This document shows positions 8,065 to 15,628 of a stretch of DNA of 47,701 bases, piece after piece (the stretch's first letter is position 1; each line of letters opens with the position of its first letter). Source of the stretch: an uncultured Olsenella sp. Lineage in GTDB: Bacteria > Actinomycetota > Coriobacteriia > Coriobacteriales > Atopobiaceae. The position numbers and the translations under genes were made by a program. The notes below the pieces were generated by a model that worked only from the letters and a program-made list of their open reading frames with translations, did not search any database and had not been told where the DNA came from. The stretch lies in NCBI GenBank assembly GCA_900316105.1, contig ONBR01000015.1, positions 1-47,701 of the forward strand, in the 5' to 3' direction.

Positions 8065-9729
8065 GTGAGTCTGACTGACGAGGAAAAGCTCGCCCTGCGC
8101 CCCGTGGCGGTCGTGCGCTGGGAGGATGCCCAGGGCAAGGTCAGCGTGGTCCAGATGTCTGCCGCCATGGGCACGGTGCAGGACGGGGAGCTGGACCTGA
8201 GCCTGGTGCAGAGGGGCGACTCCTGGAGGCTTGTGGCCGCCCCCTCTCGTGAGGGCATACGAGTGACCCAGGTGCGGGTGAGGCTCTGCGTGGACCTGGC
8301 CCATGCCGACGCCCTCTACCTGAACGGCTACAACTCCTGGACGGATTCCGTGGAGCACTCCCCGCGCGATGCCATGAAGAACTTCGGCGTGCCCCGCGCC
8401 GCTGTCGACCACTGGGCCCTGGACGGGTCTGGCGACTACCGCTTTACCCCTAGGGACGAGCGCCGTGGCCACCAGCATGGATTTGCCTATGGCTACCTGC
8501 GCTTTGGCGACCAGGTGCAACTGGTGGGATCGCTTGGCGAGGACAGCGGCCTGACCACCATCTACGAGGACTACGACGCCGGTACCCTGACCCTGGACAA
8601 GGAGGCGCCTGCAGGCGAGCTGGCCGCGGGCGTGTCCTCGGAGCTCCTGTCCTTCTGCGTCGTGAAGGGGGACCTGCGCTCCGCCACCCAGACTTGGCTG
8701 GACCTGGCTGGCATCAAGGCCCGCTCCGCACGGCCCATGGTGGGCTACACCAGCTGGTACCGCCATTACACGGACATCGACGCAGGGAAGTTGGAGCACG
8801 ACCTGGAGGGCGTGGCCCAGGAGCTGGGTCGCTTCCAGACGGGCTCCTGCGCCAGGGTCTTTCAGATCGACGACGGCTACACCAAGGTGGGGGACTGGAC
8901 GACGCCTGACGCCGGCAAGTTCCCCCAGGGCATGGCGCCCCTGGTGCAAAGGATCAAGGAGGCCGACCTGGTGCCCGGCATCTGGCTGGCTCCCTTTGTG
9001 TGCGAGCGCGAGTCCCGCGTCTTTGCCGACCACCAGGACTGGCTCCTCCACGACGACAAGGGCCAGCTGGTGACCACGGGGTCACACTGGTCCGGTCAGG
9101 TGGCCCTGGACACCCTGAACCCCCAGGTGCGCGACCACCTGCGCCAGGTGCTCTCCACCTACACGCGAGACTGGGGCTTCAAGCTGCTGAAATGCGACTT
9201 CCTCTACGCGGCCTGCATGCTTCCGCACGGCGGCATGAACCGCGGCCAGCTGATTGCGGACGCCCTGGACCTGATCCGGTCCAGCGTGGCCGAGGGTACC
9301 TGGCTGGACTTCTGCGGCGTGCCTCTGGCAAGCGCCTTTGGTCGCTGTGAGTTCTGCCGCGTGGGCTGCGACGTTGGTCTGGACTGGGACGACAAGCCCC
9401 ACATGCGCCTGACCGGTCGCGAGCGTGTCAGCACAAAGAACAACCTGGCCAACACCCATGGCCGTGCCCACCTGGATGGCCTGGCCTTCCGCAACGACCC
9501 GGATGTCTTCTTCCTGCGCTCGGACGTGAAGCTTTCGGACGAGCAGCGCTCCGCCCTCCTGAGGGCGGACGCCACCCTGGGCGGGGTCTTCTTTACCTCG
9601 GACGACATGGGGCTCTGGGACCAGGAGCAGAGCGGATGGTACCGGGAGGCCCTGGCTGCCTTCGTGGGGCGCGCACAGAAAGAGTCGGGCGCCGAAAATG
9701 CAGATTCACTACTGAGGAGACTGAGATGA
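8065..9729 (+). CDS. Alpha-galactosidase, glycoside hydrolase family 36
   Basis: The product has 554 residues, of the shorter GH36 type, with no signal peptide, so it acts in the cytoplasm on imported sugar. A beta-sandwich region fills the first 190 residues or so, then a TIM barrel starts at YTSWYRHYTDID. Likely catalytic residues are Asp378 in KLLKCDFLYA (nucleophile) and Asp436 in CRVGCDVGLDW (acid/base). QIDDGY and WLAPFVCE are further barrel motifs. It releases galactose from melibiose- or raffinose-type substrates. GTG 8065 is chosen because GAGGAGG overlaps the upstream stop; the longer open frame would run inside the transporter gene. The stop overlaps the galK start (ATGA). Confidence 0.9.
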   Translation: MSLTDEEKLALRPVAVVRWEDAQGKVSVVQMSAAMGTVQDGELDLSLVQRGDSWRLVAAPSREGIRVTQVRVRLCVDLAHADALYLNGYNSWTDSVEHSPRDAMKNFGVPRAAVDHWALDGSGDYRFTPRDERRGHQHGFAYGYLRFGDQVQLVGSLGEDSGLTTIYEDYDAGTLTLDKEAPAGELAAGVSSELLSFCVVKGDLRSATQTWLDLAGIKARSARPMVGYTSWYRHYTDIDAGKLEHDLEGVAQELGRFQTGSCARVFQIDDGYTKVGDWTTPDAGKFPQGMAPLVQRIKEADLVPGIWLAPFVCERESRVFADHQDWLLHDDKGQLVTTGSHWSGQVALDTLNPQVRDHLRQVLSTYTRDWGFKLLKCDFLYAACMLPHGGMNRGQLIADALDLIRSSVAEGTWLDFCGVPLASAFGRCEFCRVGCDVGLDWDDKPHMRLTGRERVSTKNNLANTHGRAHLDGLAFRNDPDVFFLRSDVKLSDEQRSALLRADATLGGVFFTSDDMGLWDQEQSGWYREALAAFVGRAQKESGAENADSLLRRLR

Positions 9730-10946
9730 GCAAGGACATGGGACTGACCGCCGAGGGGCTGAAGGCCCTGAGGGACCGTTTTGACCAGACCTTCCCCGAG
9801 GATGCGGATGCCAGGAAGCTCCTGGTCTGTGCACCTGGCAGGTCGGAGATCGCTGGCAACCACACCGACCACGAGGGCGGCCAGGTCATCGCCTGCGCGG
9901 TCGACCGCTATGTGACGGGCATCTTTTGCACCAGGGAGGACGACCAGGCTCATGTGCAGTCTGCGGGCTATGACCCCGTGACCCTGGACCTGAGCGTCCT
10001 GGACCCCCAACCCGAGGAAGAGAACACCACGGCTGCCCTGGTCCGTGGCCTGGTCGCTGGCTTTGTCGCCGCAGGCTATGGCAAGGCAGGCTCCCTGGGC
10101 TTTGACTGCGTAATCCAGAGCCAGGTGCCCGCGGGCTCGGGCCTCTCATCGTCCGCTGCCTTCGAGCTCCAGATCGCCCAGGCCCTCAACGCCCTCTGGG
10201 CCGACGGCTCCCTGGACGCCATCACCTTGGCCCAGATGTCCCAGGCGGCCGAGCGAGACTTCTTTGGCAAGCCTTGCGGCCTCATGGACCAGGCGTCCGT
10301 GTCCGTGGGTGGCCTGGCCCACATGAACTTCCACGAGGCCGAGGCAAGGGTCCAGAAGCTCGATGCCGACTTCGGCCAGATGGGCTATGCCCTGGTCCTC
10401 ACGGCGGTCGGCGCGGACCATGCGGCCAATACCGACGACTACGCTGCGGTTCCCAGCGAGATGCAGGCAGTTGCCCGCGAGCTTGGTGCCAGCCGCTTGT
10501 CCGACGTGACCGAGGAAGACCTCTTTGACCATGTGGTCGAGCTCAGGCAGAAGCTGGGCGACCGTCCCGTCTTGCGTGCCCTCCACTACTTCCGCGAGGA
10601 GCGCTTCGTGGGGGAGCGTGCAAAGGCCCTGAACGAGGGCGACATCCGTCGCTTCCTGGTCCTCACCCGCGCCTCTGGCGCCTCGAGCGCCATGTACCTG
10701 CAGAACGTCTCGGTAGGTGGCGCCCAGACCCAACCCGCCATGGTGGCCCTGGCCCTCTCCGAGGAGCTTCTGCGCGGTCGCGGTGCCTCTCGCATTCACG
10801 GTGGTGGCTTTGGCGGGACCATCCAGGCCTTCGTCCCCCTGGACCAGGCAGAGTCCTACTGTCAGCGGATGAACGCCTTCCTGGGTGCGGACGCAGCCCA
10901 TGTCTATTCGGTCGATCACGAGGGGGCGCGAGCGGAGTGGCTCTAG
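9726..10946 (+). CDS. galK: Galactokinase
   Basis: The product has 406 residues of the GHMP kinase family. It phosphorylates galactose to galactose 1-phosphate. Motif 1 is CAPGRSEIAGNHTDHEGG, a variant of the usual GRxNxIGEHTDY signature with Asn in place of Glu before HTD. Motif 2 is PAGSGLSSSAAFE, the phosphate-binding loop. Motif 3 is GGGFGGTIQAF. ATG 9726 overlaps the previous stop (ATGA) and has GAGGAG upstream. The 3' end overlaps the galT start. Together with the upstream hydrolase and downstream transferase this forms the Leloir entry route; galE is not in the window. Confidence 0.95.
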   Translation: MSKDMGLTAEGLKALRDRFDQTFPEDADARKLLVCAPGRSEIAGNHTDHEGGQVIACAVDRYVTGIFCTREDDQAHVQSAGYDPVTLDLSVLDPQPEEENTTAALVRGLVAGFVAAGYGKAGSLGFDCVIQSQVPAGSGLSSSAAFELQIAQALNALWADGSLDAITLAQMSQAAERDFFGKPCGLMDQASVSVGGLAHMNFHEAEARVQKLDADFGQMGYALVLTAVGADHAANTDDYAAVPSEMQAVARELGASRLSDVTEEDLFDHVVELRQKLGDRPVLRALHYFREERFVGERAKALNEGDIRRFLVLTRASGASSAMYLQNVSVGGAQTQPAMVALALSEELLRGRGASRIHGGGFGGTIQAFVPLDQAESYCQRMNAFLGADAAHVYSVDHEGARAEWL

Positions 10947-12382
10947 AGCAAAGTTCCTTGAATCCCGTCCAGGCAGCGGGCAAGCTGGTTGCATATGCCC
11001 AGGAAAAAGGCATCATCGAGACGACGGACGCCCGTTGGGCCCTGAACCGTATCCTGGAGTCCTGCGGCCTTTATGGCTGCGGGGACGAGGTCGAGCCCGG
11101 GCCGTCCGCGGATGACGCGGAGACGGGCAAGCCCGACTTCGAGACCTGGCTCTCACTCCTTGCCGAGGCGGCTATCGCCAACGGCATGGCAGAGGACAGC
11201 GCCACGGGACGCGACCGTATCTGCATGCGCATCATGGGCGCCATCATGCCCAGACCCTCCGAGGTCGCCCGCCACTTCGATGGTCTCTATCGGGGCCAGG
11301 GTGCCGCGGCTGCCACCGACTGGTTCTACGGCCTCTGCTGCAACGTGGACTACGTGCGCCGGTCTGCCATCGCACGCAACGTCAAGTGGTCGGTGCCTTC
11401 TCGCTGGGGAGACATCGAGATCACGATCAACAAGTCCAAGCCCGAGAAGGATCCCCGTGACATCGCTGCCGCCGGCGCCGCCCAGGCGGGGGACAAGTAC
11501 CCTTCCTGCGCCCTCTGCATGGAGAACGAGGGCTACTCCGGCCGCCCTGCCGCGGTCATGGGTGGACACGCCGCCAGGCAGAACCTCCGCATCATCCCCA
11601 TCGAGCTGGGAGGGGAGTCCTGGGGATTCCAGTACAGTCCCTACGCCTACTACAACGAGCACTGCATCGTGATGAGCAGCCAGCATAGGCCCATGCATGT
11701 GGACCGCAAGTCCCTGGGCTGCCTGCTGGACTTCGTGGACCTCTTTCCCCACTACTTCATCGGTTCCAACGCGGACCTGCCCATCGTGGGCGGCTCCATC
11801 CTGAGCCACGACCACTTCCAGGGCGGGCGCTACGAGTTTGCGATGACCAGGGCACAGGTGGTCGAGGAGTTCTCGCTGGCGGGACATCCAGACGTGAGCG
11901 CGGGCGTCTTGAAGTGGCCCCTCTCGGTCCTGCGCCTGAGCTCGACCGACCGCGGCAAGCTCCTGGATGCCGCCGCCCACGTGCTGGGCGTCTGGCGCGA
12001 CTACTCCGACGAGTCCCTGGGCATCATCGCCCACGACCCCGACGGCACCCGTCACAACACCGTGACCCCCATCTGCCGCCGCCGTGGCGATGCCTACGAG
12101 CTGGACCTGGCCCTGCGTTGCAACATCACGACCGAAGAGCATCCCCTGGGCGTCTTTCATCCCCACGAGGACAAGTGGCATGTAAAAAAGGAGAACATCG
12201 GCCTCATCGAGGTCATGGGCCTGGCCATCCTGCCTCCCCGCCTGGAGAAGGAGATCGACGCAGGCCGTCTGACCAAGGACGAGATCGGCCGCGTCTTTGT
12301 GGCGGTTCTGGAGGACGCGGGGGTCTTCAAGTGGGACGAGGCCGGTCGCGCCGGTATGGACCGCTTCCTCGCCGCGCTCTAG
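10937..12382 (+). CDS. galT: UTP/UDP-glucose--hexose-1-phosphate uridylyltransferase, Gram-positive type
   Basis: The product has 481 residues, matching the longer GalT class found in Firmicutes and Actinobacteria rather than the E. coli form of about 350. It swaps UMP between UDP-glucose and galactose 1-phosphate. The characteristic histidine motif is present as SHDHFQGGRYEF, followed by TRHNTVTPI and HPHEDKWHVKKENIGLIEVMG. GTG 10937 overlaps the last ten bases of galK, which suggests translational coupling; the ribosome binding site is weak. The TAG stop is at once followed by the family 1 repeat. Confidence 0.93.
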   Translation: MALEQSSLNPVQAAGKLVAYAQEKGIIETTDARWALNRILESCGLYGCGDEVEPGPSADDAETGKPDFETWLSLLAEAAIANGMAEDSATGRDRICMRIMGAIMPRPSEVARHFDGLYRGQGAAAATDWFYGLCCNVDYVRRSAIARNVKWSVPSRWGDIEITINKSKPEKDPRDIAAAGAAQAGDKYPSCALCMENEGYSGRPAAVMGGHAARQNLRIIPIELGGESWGFQYSPYAYYNEHCIVMSSQHRPMHVDRKSLGCLLDFVDLFPHYFIGSNADLPIVGGSILSHDHFQGGRYEFAMTRAQVVEEFSLAGHPDVSAGVLKWPLSVLRLSSTDRGKLLDAAAHVLGVWRDYSDESLGIIAHDPDGTRHNTVTPICRRRGDAYELDLALRCNITTEEHPLGVFHPHEDKWHVKKENIGLIEVMGLAILPPRLEKEIDAGRLTKDEIGRVFVAVLEDAGVFKWDEAGRAGMDRFLAAL

Positions 12383-12491
12383 TGTGACAATGGCGCCAGG
12401 CGCTGTGACAATGGCGCCAGGCACTGTGACAGTAGTGCCAGGCACTATTGTCCCAAAATGTGACAGTAGTGCCTGGCACCATTGTCACAAT
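12383..12491. repeat. Family 1 paired palindrome with two extra units
   Basis: Four successive units begin TGTGACA at 12383, 12404, 12425 and 12460. The first two are 21-nt half units (TGTGACAATGGCGCCAGGC); the last two are the standard pair joined by CCCAAAA. It starts at the base after the galT stop and ends just before the ribosome binding site of the gene at 12504, so it fills the whole spacer. It is a candidate terminator of the galactoside operon. Confidence 0.9.
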
Positions 12492-12503
12492 CGGGAGGCA
12501 ACC

Positions 12504-13067
12504 ATGTACGAGGACATCCAGTCAGCGGCGGCAAAGGTCTGCGCTGAGTCGACTTCGACCGATCCCATCGCCATTGCAAAGAGGCTCATGGCCATCGAGG
12601 GCGTGCCCGTCAACGGGCCGGTTCACCACCTGCTGGATGGGGCGGCCCTTCTTGCCGCGATGAGAAACGCAGGGGCGGATGTGGACCTGGGCGCCTGCCT
12701 GGGCGAGCTCTTTGAGCGCGGGTCGATGATGCCCGGCGCCATCTGCGGTCGCTGGGGCGTATGCGGGTCAGCCGCCTCGGTGGGCGCAGCCCTTTCCGCC
12801 TGGCGCGGGACGGGTCCCATGTCGGGGGACCAGTACTATGCGGACAATCTGGAGCTGACCTCCCGGGTCCTGGCTGAGGAGGCAAAGCTCGGTGGGCCTC
12901 GCTGCTGCAAGAGAAATGCTTTCACGGCCCTGCGTGTGGCCTCGGAATTCGTGCGTGAGCGCTACGGGATTGCCGTACATGCCTCCATGCCCGTCTGCGG
13001 TTACTTCAAGGCCAACAAAAATTCCTGTATCCGCGACCGTTGCCCCTACTACCCATCCCAACCGTAG
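12504..13067 (+). CDS. DUF5714-like cysteine-rich protein
   Basis: The product has 187 residues and resembles the DUF5714 family, whose function is not established. The order of conserved pieces fits: VNGPVHHLLDGAALL, MMPGAICGRWGVCGSAASVGAA, then GPRCCKRNAF and a C-terminal cysteine group near NSCIRDRCPYY. Seven or more cysteines suggest metal or cluster binding; this is inferred. In other genomes the domain occurs beside or fused to radical-SAM or methyltransferase proteins, but no such neighbour is seen here. ATG 12504 follows GGGAGG. It stands alone, bracketed by family 1 repeats on both sides, like the YjbR-type gene at 2333. Confidence 0.7.
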   Translation: MYEDIQSAAAKVCAESTSTDPIAIAKRLMAIEGVPVNGPVHHLLDGAALLAAMRNAGADVDLGACLGELFERGSMMPGAICGRWGVCGSAASVGAALSAWRGTGPMSGDQYYADNLELTSRVLAEEAKLGGPRCCKRNAFTALRVASEFVRERYGIAVHASMPVCGYFKANKNSCIRDRCPYYPSQP

Positions 13068-13068
13068 C

Positions 13069-13133
13069 TGTGACAGTAGTGTCAGGCGCTATTGTCCCAA
13101 AATGTGACAGTAGTGCCTGGCACCATTGTCACA
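13069..13133. repeat. Family 1 paired palindrome between convergent genes
   Basis: A standard pair: TGTGACAGTAGTGTCAGGC...TTGTC, CCCAAAA linker, then TGTGACAGTAGTGCC...TTGTCACA. It begins two bases after the DUF5714-gene stop. The minus-strand hydrolase gene takes its TGA stop (13129-13131) from inside the TGTGACA end. It probably terminates transcription from both sides. Confidence 0.9.
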
Positions 13134-14091
13134 TCGAGCGGGAGATGGTGGCGCGCATGACGCGGGTCACCACGTCGGGCACCTGCTTGGGCAGGCTGTG
13201 GCCGGCGCCCGGTACGATGACCAGGCGTACGTCCACGCCGCCGGCCTTGATTGCGCGGGCAATCTGGTAGGTCTCGGAGGGGATGATCACGTCGAACTCG
13301 CCTGCCATGATGGTGGTGGGACACTCGATGGCCTGCAGACTCTCCGCGGGAATGTGGGGCTCGTCCAGCATGAGTTGGAGGAGGTCCGCCGTCCAGGCGG
13401 CCTCCGTGGCCGTGGGCATGAGAAGGGCCGGGTCCACAGCACCGTCCGCGGGAAGTCCAGACGCCCACTCTGACCAGGCCTTATTCGAGCTGATTGCCCC
13501 ATGGATGTCCCAGTCGTCGTCCTCTGCCACGCCCTCTGGCGTGAGGTTTGCCCCCATGGACAGAAGGGACGCCACGCGGTCGGTGTGGTCCCTGGCCAGG
13601 ATTAGGGCCTCGATGGCCCCGTCGGAAAAGCCCACCAGGTGGAAGCGGCCCACACCCAGCTCGTCCAGGCAGGCCAGGGCGTCATCCGCCAGAAGCTCGT
13701 AGGTCAGCCGGTCGGTCCCTCGACTTGACCTGCCCTGGCCGCGGGAGTCGATGCCAATGGCGGCACGTCCATCTGTGACGACGGCGTCGATCATCGGCCC
13801 AAAGATTCCGTGCTCCTCGCCATTGCCGTGGATGAAGACCACCGGCTCCAGCTCGGCGTCCCCGCCCGCGCCGCCCGCGCAGCCAAGCCCGCTGTCCCCG
13901 CCCGCGCCACCTGCGCAGCCAAGCTCGCTGTCCCCGCCCGCGCCGCCCGCGCAGCCAAGCTCGCCGTAGACGAAGCAGGCAACCTGCGCCCCATCCTGTC
14001 TCTTAAAACAACGCGCGACCGAAGGTGCCAGGGATGGCCTGGAATAGCGGGACGGAAAATGCGGCTGCGGTGGTATGGGGGCTGTGGTCAT
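13129..14091 (-). CDS. Alpha/beta hydrolase with internal 12-residue tandem repeat
   Basis: The product has 320 residues and looks cytoplasmic. The alpha/beta-hydrolase elements are present: FIHGNGEE, IGIDSRGQGRS, nucleophile elbow GFSDG (Ser156), the acid region MAGEFDVIIP and the His in PGAGHSLP. Residues 43-78 are three copies of a 12-residue Gly/Ala/Cys unit around ELGCAGGAGGD, placed between the first strands and the oxyanion loop, where the family normally has a short turn. The DNA there is a 36-bp repeat. ATG 14091 has GGAGAG upstream. The substrate is unknown. Confidence 0.85.
   Translation of the reverse strand: MTTAPIPPQPHFPSRYSRPSLAPSVARCFKRQDGAQVACFVYGELGCAGGAGGDSELGCAGGAGGDSGLGCAGGAGGDAELEPVVFIHGNGEEHGIFGPMIDAVVTDGRAAIGIDSRGQGRSSRGTDRLTYELLADDALACLDELGVGRFHLVGFSDGAIEALILARDHTDRVASLLSMGANLTPEGVAEDDDWDIHGAISSNKAWSEWASGLPADGAVDPALLMPTATEAAWTADLLQLMLDEPHIPAESLQAIECPTTIMAGEFDVIIPSETYQIARAIKAGGVDVRLVIVPGAGHSLPKQVPDVVTRVMRATISRSM
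13858..13965. repeat. Intragenic 36-bp tandem repeat, three copies
   Basis: Copies lie at 13858-13893, 13894-13929 and 13930-13965 and differ at only a few positions. They stay in frame within the minus-strand hydrolase gene, so changes in copy number would lengthen or shorten the protein by 12 residues without breaking it. Confidence 0.95.
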
Positions 14092-14189
14092 ATGCTCTCC
14101 AGGCTATCGAGAAAGGTGTTACGGGCGAAAAGGAAGGGCCTTCCCTTGGTAGGCTTTACCAAGGCCTTACTTTTCCTGTCGGACCGATT

Positions 14190-14199
14190 GTTGCACAAC
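14190..14199. promoter_or_regulatory. GTTGCACAAC motif upstream of zinc-ribbon gene
   Basis: GTTGCACAAC is followed by AG and, further on, CGAGAATATACT, with a possible -10 TATACT at 14218. The reverse complement of the same ten bases, also followed by an AG and CGAGAAT, occurs at 21061 ahead of the other zinc-ribbon gene. It could be a shared regulator site. Confidence 0.4.
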
Positions 14200-14298
14200 A
14201 GATGGGGACGATACGAGAATATACTAACGACTGGTCGGAGGGGCTCCTTGCCGCCCGCGATCATCCTGTGCATGCCATCTGAAATGGGGGAAGGCTCA

Positions 14299-15033
14299 AT
14301 GTATTGTCCTAAGTGCGGTTTCCAACTGGCTGATAACGCGAAATTCTGCCCGAAGTGCGGGTCGAAGGTCGAACAGGCCCAAAGCAACTCCCAGACGCAA
14401 GCTGCTCCGGTCCAGCAAGCCTCGTCGCAGTCCCAGTACGCGCAGCCGCAATACGACCAACCCCAGTACTATGCGCAAGAGGCCCAGCCTCAGTACACGC
14501 AGCCTGCCCAGTCGCAGGCCATCAGCTCGGCCGGCCAGCCAGTCCAGGCCTATGCGCCTGCCCAGCAGGCGGGCATGGTGATTCCGCAGCGCGACAACTG
14601 GTCCACCATCACCATCGTGTTGCTTAACGTCGTCACCTGCGGCATCTATGGCATGTGGTTCACAAGCAAGCTTGCGTCCGAGGCCAACGACATCTGCCAG
14701 GACGGCCAGAAGTCTGCCGGCGCCGCGGCGTACATCCTGCTGGGTCTCCTGACCTTTGGCATCTACTGCTACTACTGGCAGTACAAGATCCAGGATCGCA
14801 TGAAGGCCAACGCCCCGCACTATGGCGTGACGATCGAGCAGGGTGGCGGCGCGGTTCTGGGCTGGAGCCTTGGCGTCCTGGCCCTGCAGCTGCTCATTGT
14901 CTTCCTTACTGGAGGCACGCTCGGCTTTCTTGGCACCCTGCTCTCCTACATCCCGCTCAACATCCTGGTGACCAGCATCGACAAGCTTGCCACCGCCTAC
15001 AACATCTCAAACGGCGTCTCCTATGCGGGCTAG
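14299..15033 (+). CDS. Zinc-ribbon membrane protein with DUF4234-like domain
   Basis: The product has 244 residues. The N-terminus is a zinc ribbon with Cys3, Cys6, Cys17 and Cys20 (YCPKCG...FCPKCG). A Gln/Pro/Tyr/Ala-rich linker with repeated QPQY pieces covers about 26-90. The rest holds about four hydrophobic segments with CGIYGMWF and FGIYCYYWQY, the pattern of DUF4234 membrane domains. The function is unknown. ATG 14299 is preferred to the in-frame ATG at 14284 because the cysteine motif starts at once and GGGGGAAGG precedes it. The downstream DUF2752 gene overlaps its last eleven bases. Confidence 0.75.
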   Translation: MYCPKCGFQLADNAKFCPKCGSKVEQAQSNSQTQAAPVQQASSQSQYAQPQYDQPQYYAQEAQPQYTQPAQSQAISSAGQPVQAYAPAQQAGMVIPQRDNWSTITIVLLNVVTCGIYGMWFTSKLASEANDICQDGQKSAGAAAYILLGLLTFGIYCYYWQYKIQDRMKANAPHYGVTIEQGGGAVLGWSLGVLALQLLIVFLTGGTLGFLGTLLSYIPLNILVTSIDKLATAYNISNGVSYAG

Positions 15034-15379
15034 GGTCCTTGCAAGAGACTCAAGGCTAGGCAGACGATGGGCCCAAACTTTCGAGCTTGGGCTCTTTATC
15101 TGCGCGGTGGCAATCGTCCTGCACGTGACGGGTATCGGCTGCCCCATACGCCTCGTAACGGGCACGCCCTGTCCGGGTTGCGGAATGACCAGGGCATGGA
15201 TTGCCGCCCTGCACCTGGACTTTGCCCAGGCCATGCGCATGCATCCGCTCTTTTGGCTGTTTCCCCCAGCTCTGTTCCTGGCAACCTTCGGTGACCTGCT
15301 GCCTCGCCGAGCCCAAACCCTGACTGCCACAGCCATGCTGCTTGCTTTCGTAACCGTCTGGCTGATTCGGGTCCTATAG
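15023..15379 (+). CDS. DUF2752 family membrane protein
   Basis: The product has 118 residues with about three hydrophobic segments. The diagnostic motif CPGCGMTRAW sits between the first and second. The function of DUF2752 is not established. The gene overlaps the end of the zinc-ribbon/DUF4234 gene, a pairing often seen for small membrane proteins of this kind, so the two are probably translated together. The start at ATG 15023 has only a weak ribosome binding site, consistent with coupling. Confidence 0.8.
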   Translation: MRARVLARDSRLGRRWAQTFELGLFICAVAIVLHVTGIGCPIRLVTGTPCPGCGMTRAWIAALHLDFAQAMRMHPLFWLFPPALFLATFGDLLPRRAQTLTATAMLLAFVTVWLIRVL

Positions 15380-15483
15380 GGAAAATCCTATAAGTCAAAA
15401 GAGACCCAAGGAACGAGAAGGACATAAACCCCGCAAGGCCACATACAACGTCCCCACGCTATCCATGGTCCCCGTGGCCAGTC

Positions 15484-15505
15484 CTCCGAGGTCGAACTTC
15501 CTCGG
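15484..15505. terminator. Hairpin after the DUF2752 gene
   Basis: TCCGAGG (15484-15490) pairs perfectly with CCTCGGA (15499-15505) across an eight-base loop. There is no T run. The rest of the gap 15380-15533 shows no gene that I can recognise. Confidence 0.35.
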
Positions 15506-15533
15506 ACTAGCTACTTGGAGGAATTGCCTCCTG

Positions 15534-15616
15534 GAAAGAAGGGGCCACCCTCGTCTCAGGCACAGCTCTCGCGAAGGGAGCTGTTTGAGCGCCGAGACTA
15601 GGGTGGCCCCTCTTTC
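15534..15616. repeat. Family 3 element B (short core), bidirectional terminator position
   Basis: Left arm 15534-15557 (GAAAGAAGGGGCCACCCTCG...) pairs with 15594-15616 with one mismatch and one indel. The core is the short form: GGCACAGCTCTCGCGAAG then GGAGCTGTTTGAGC. The same short core occurs at 38919-38953. It lies between the ends of two convergent transcription units, with T-rich edges on both strands. Confidence 0.85.
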
Positions 15617-15628
15617 ATGTGTGAAGCT

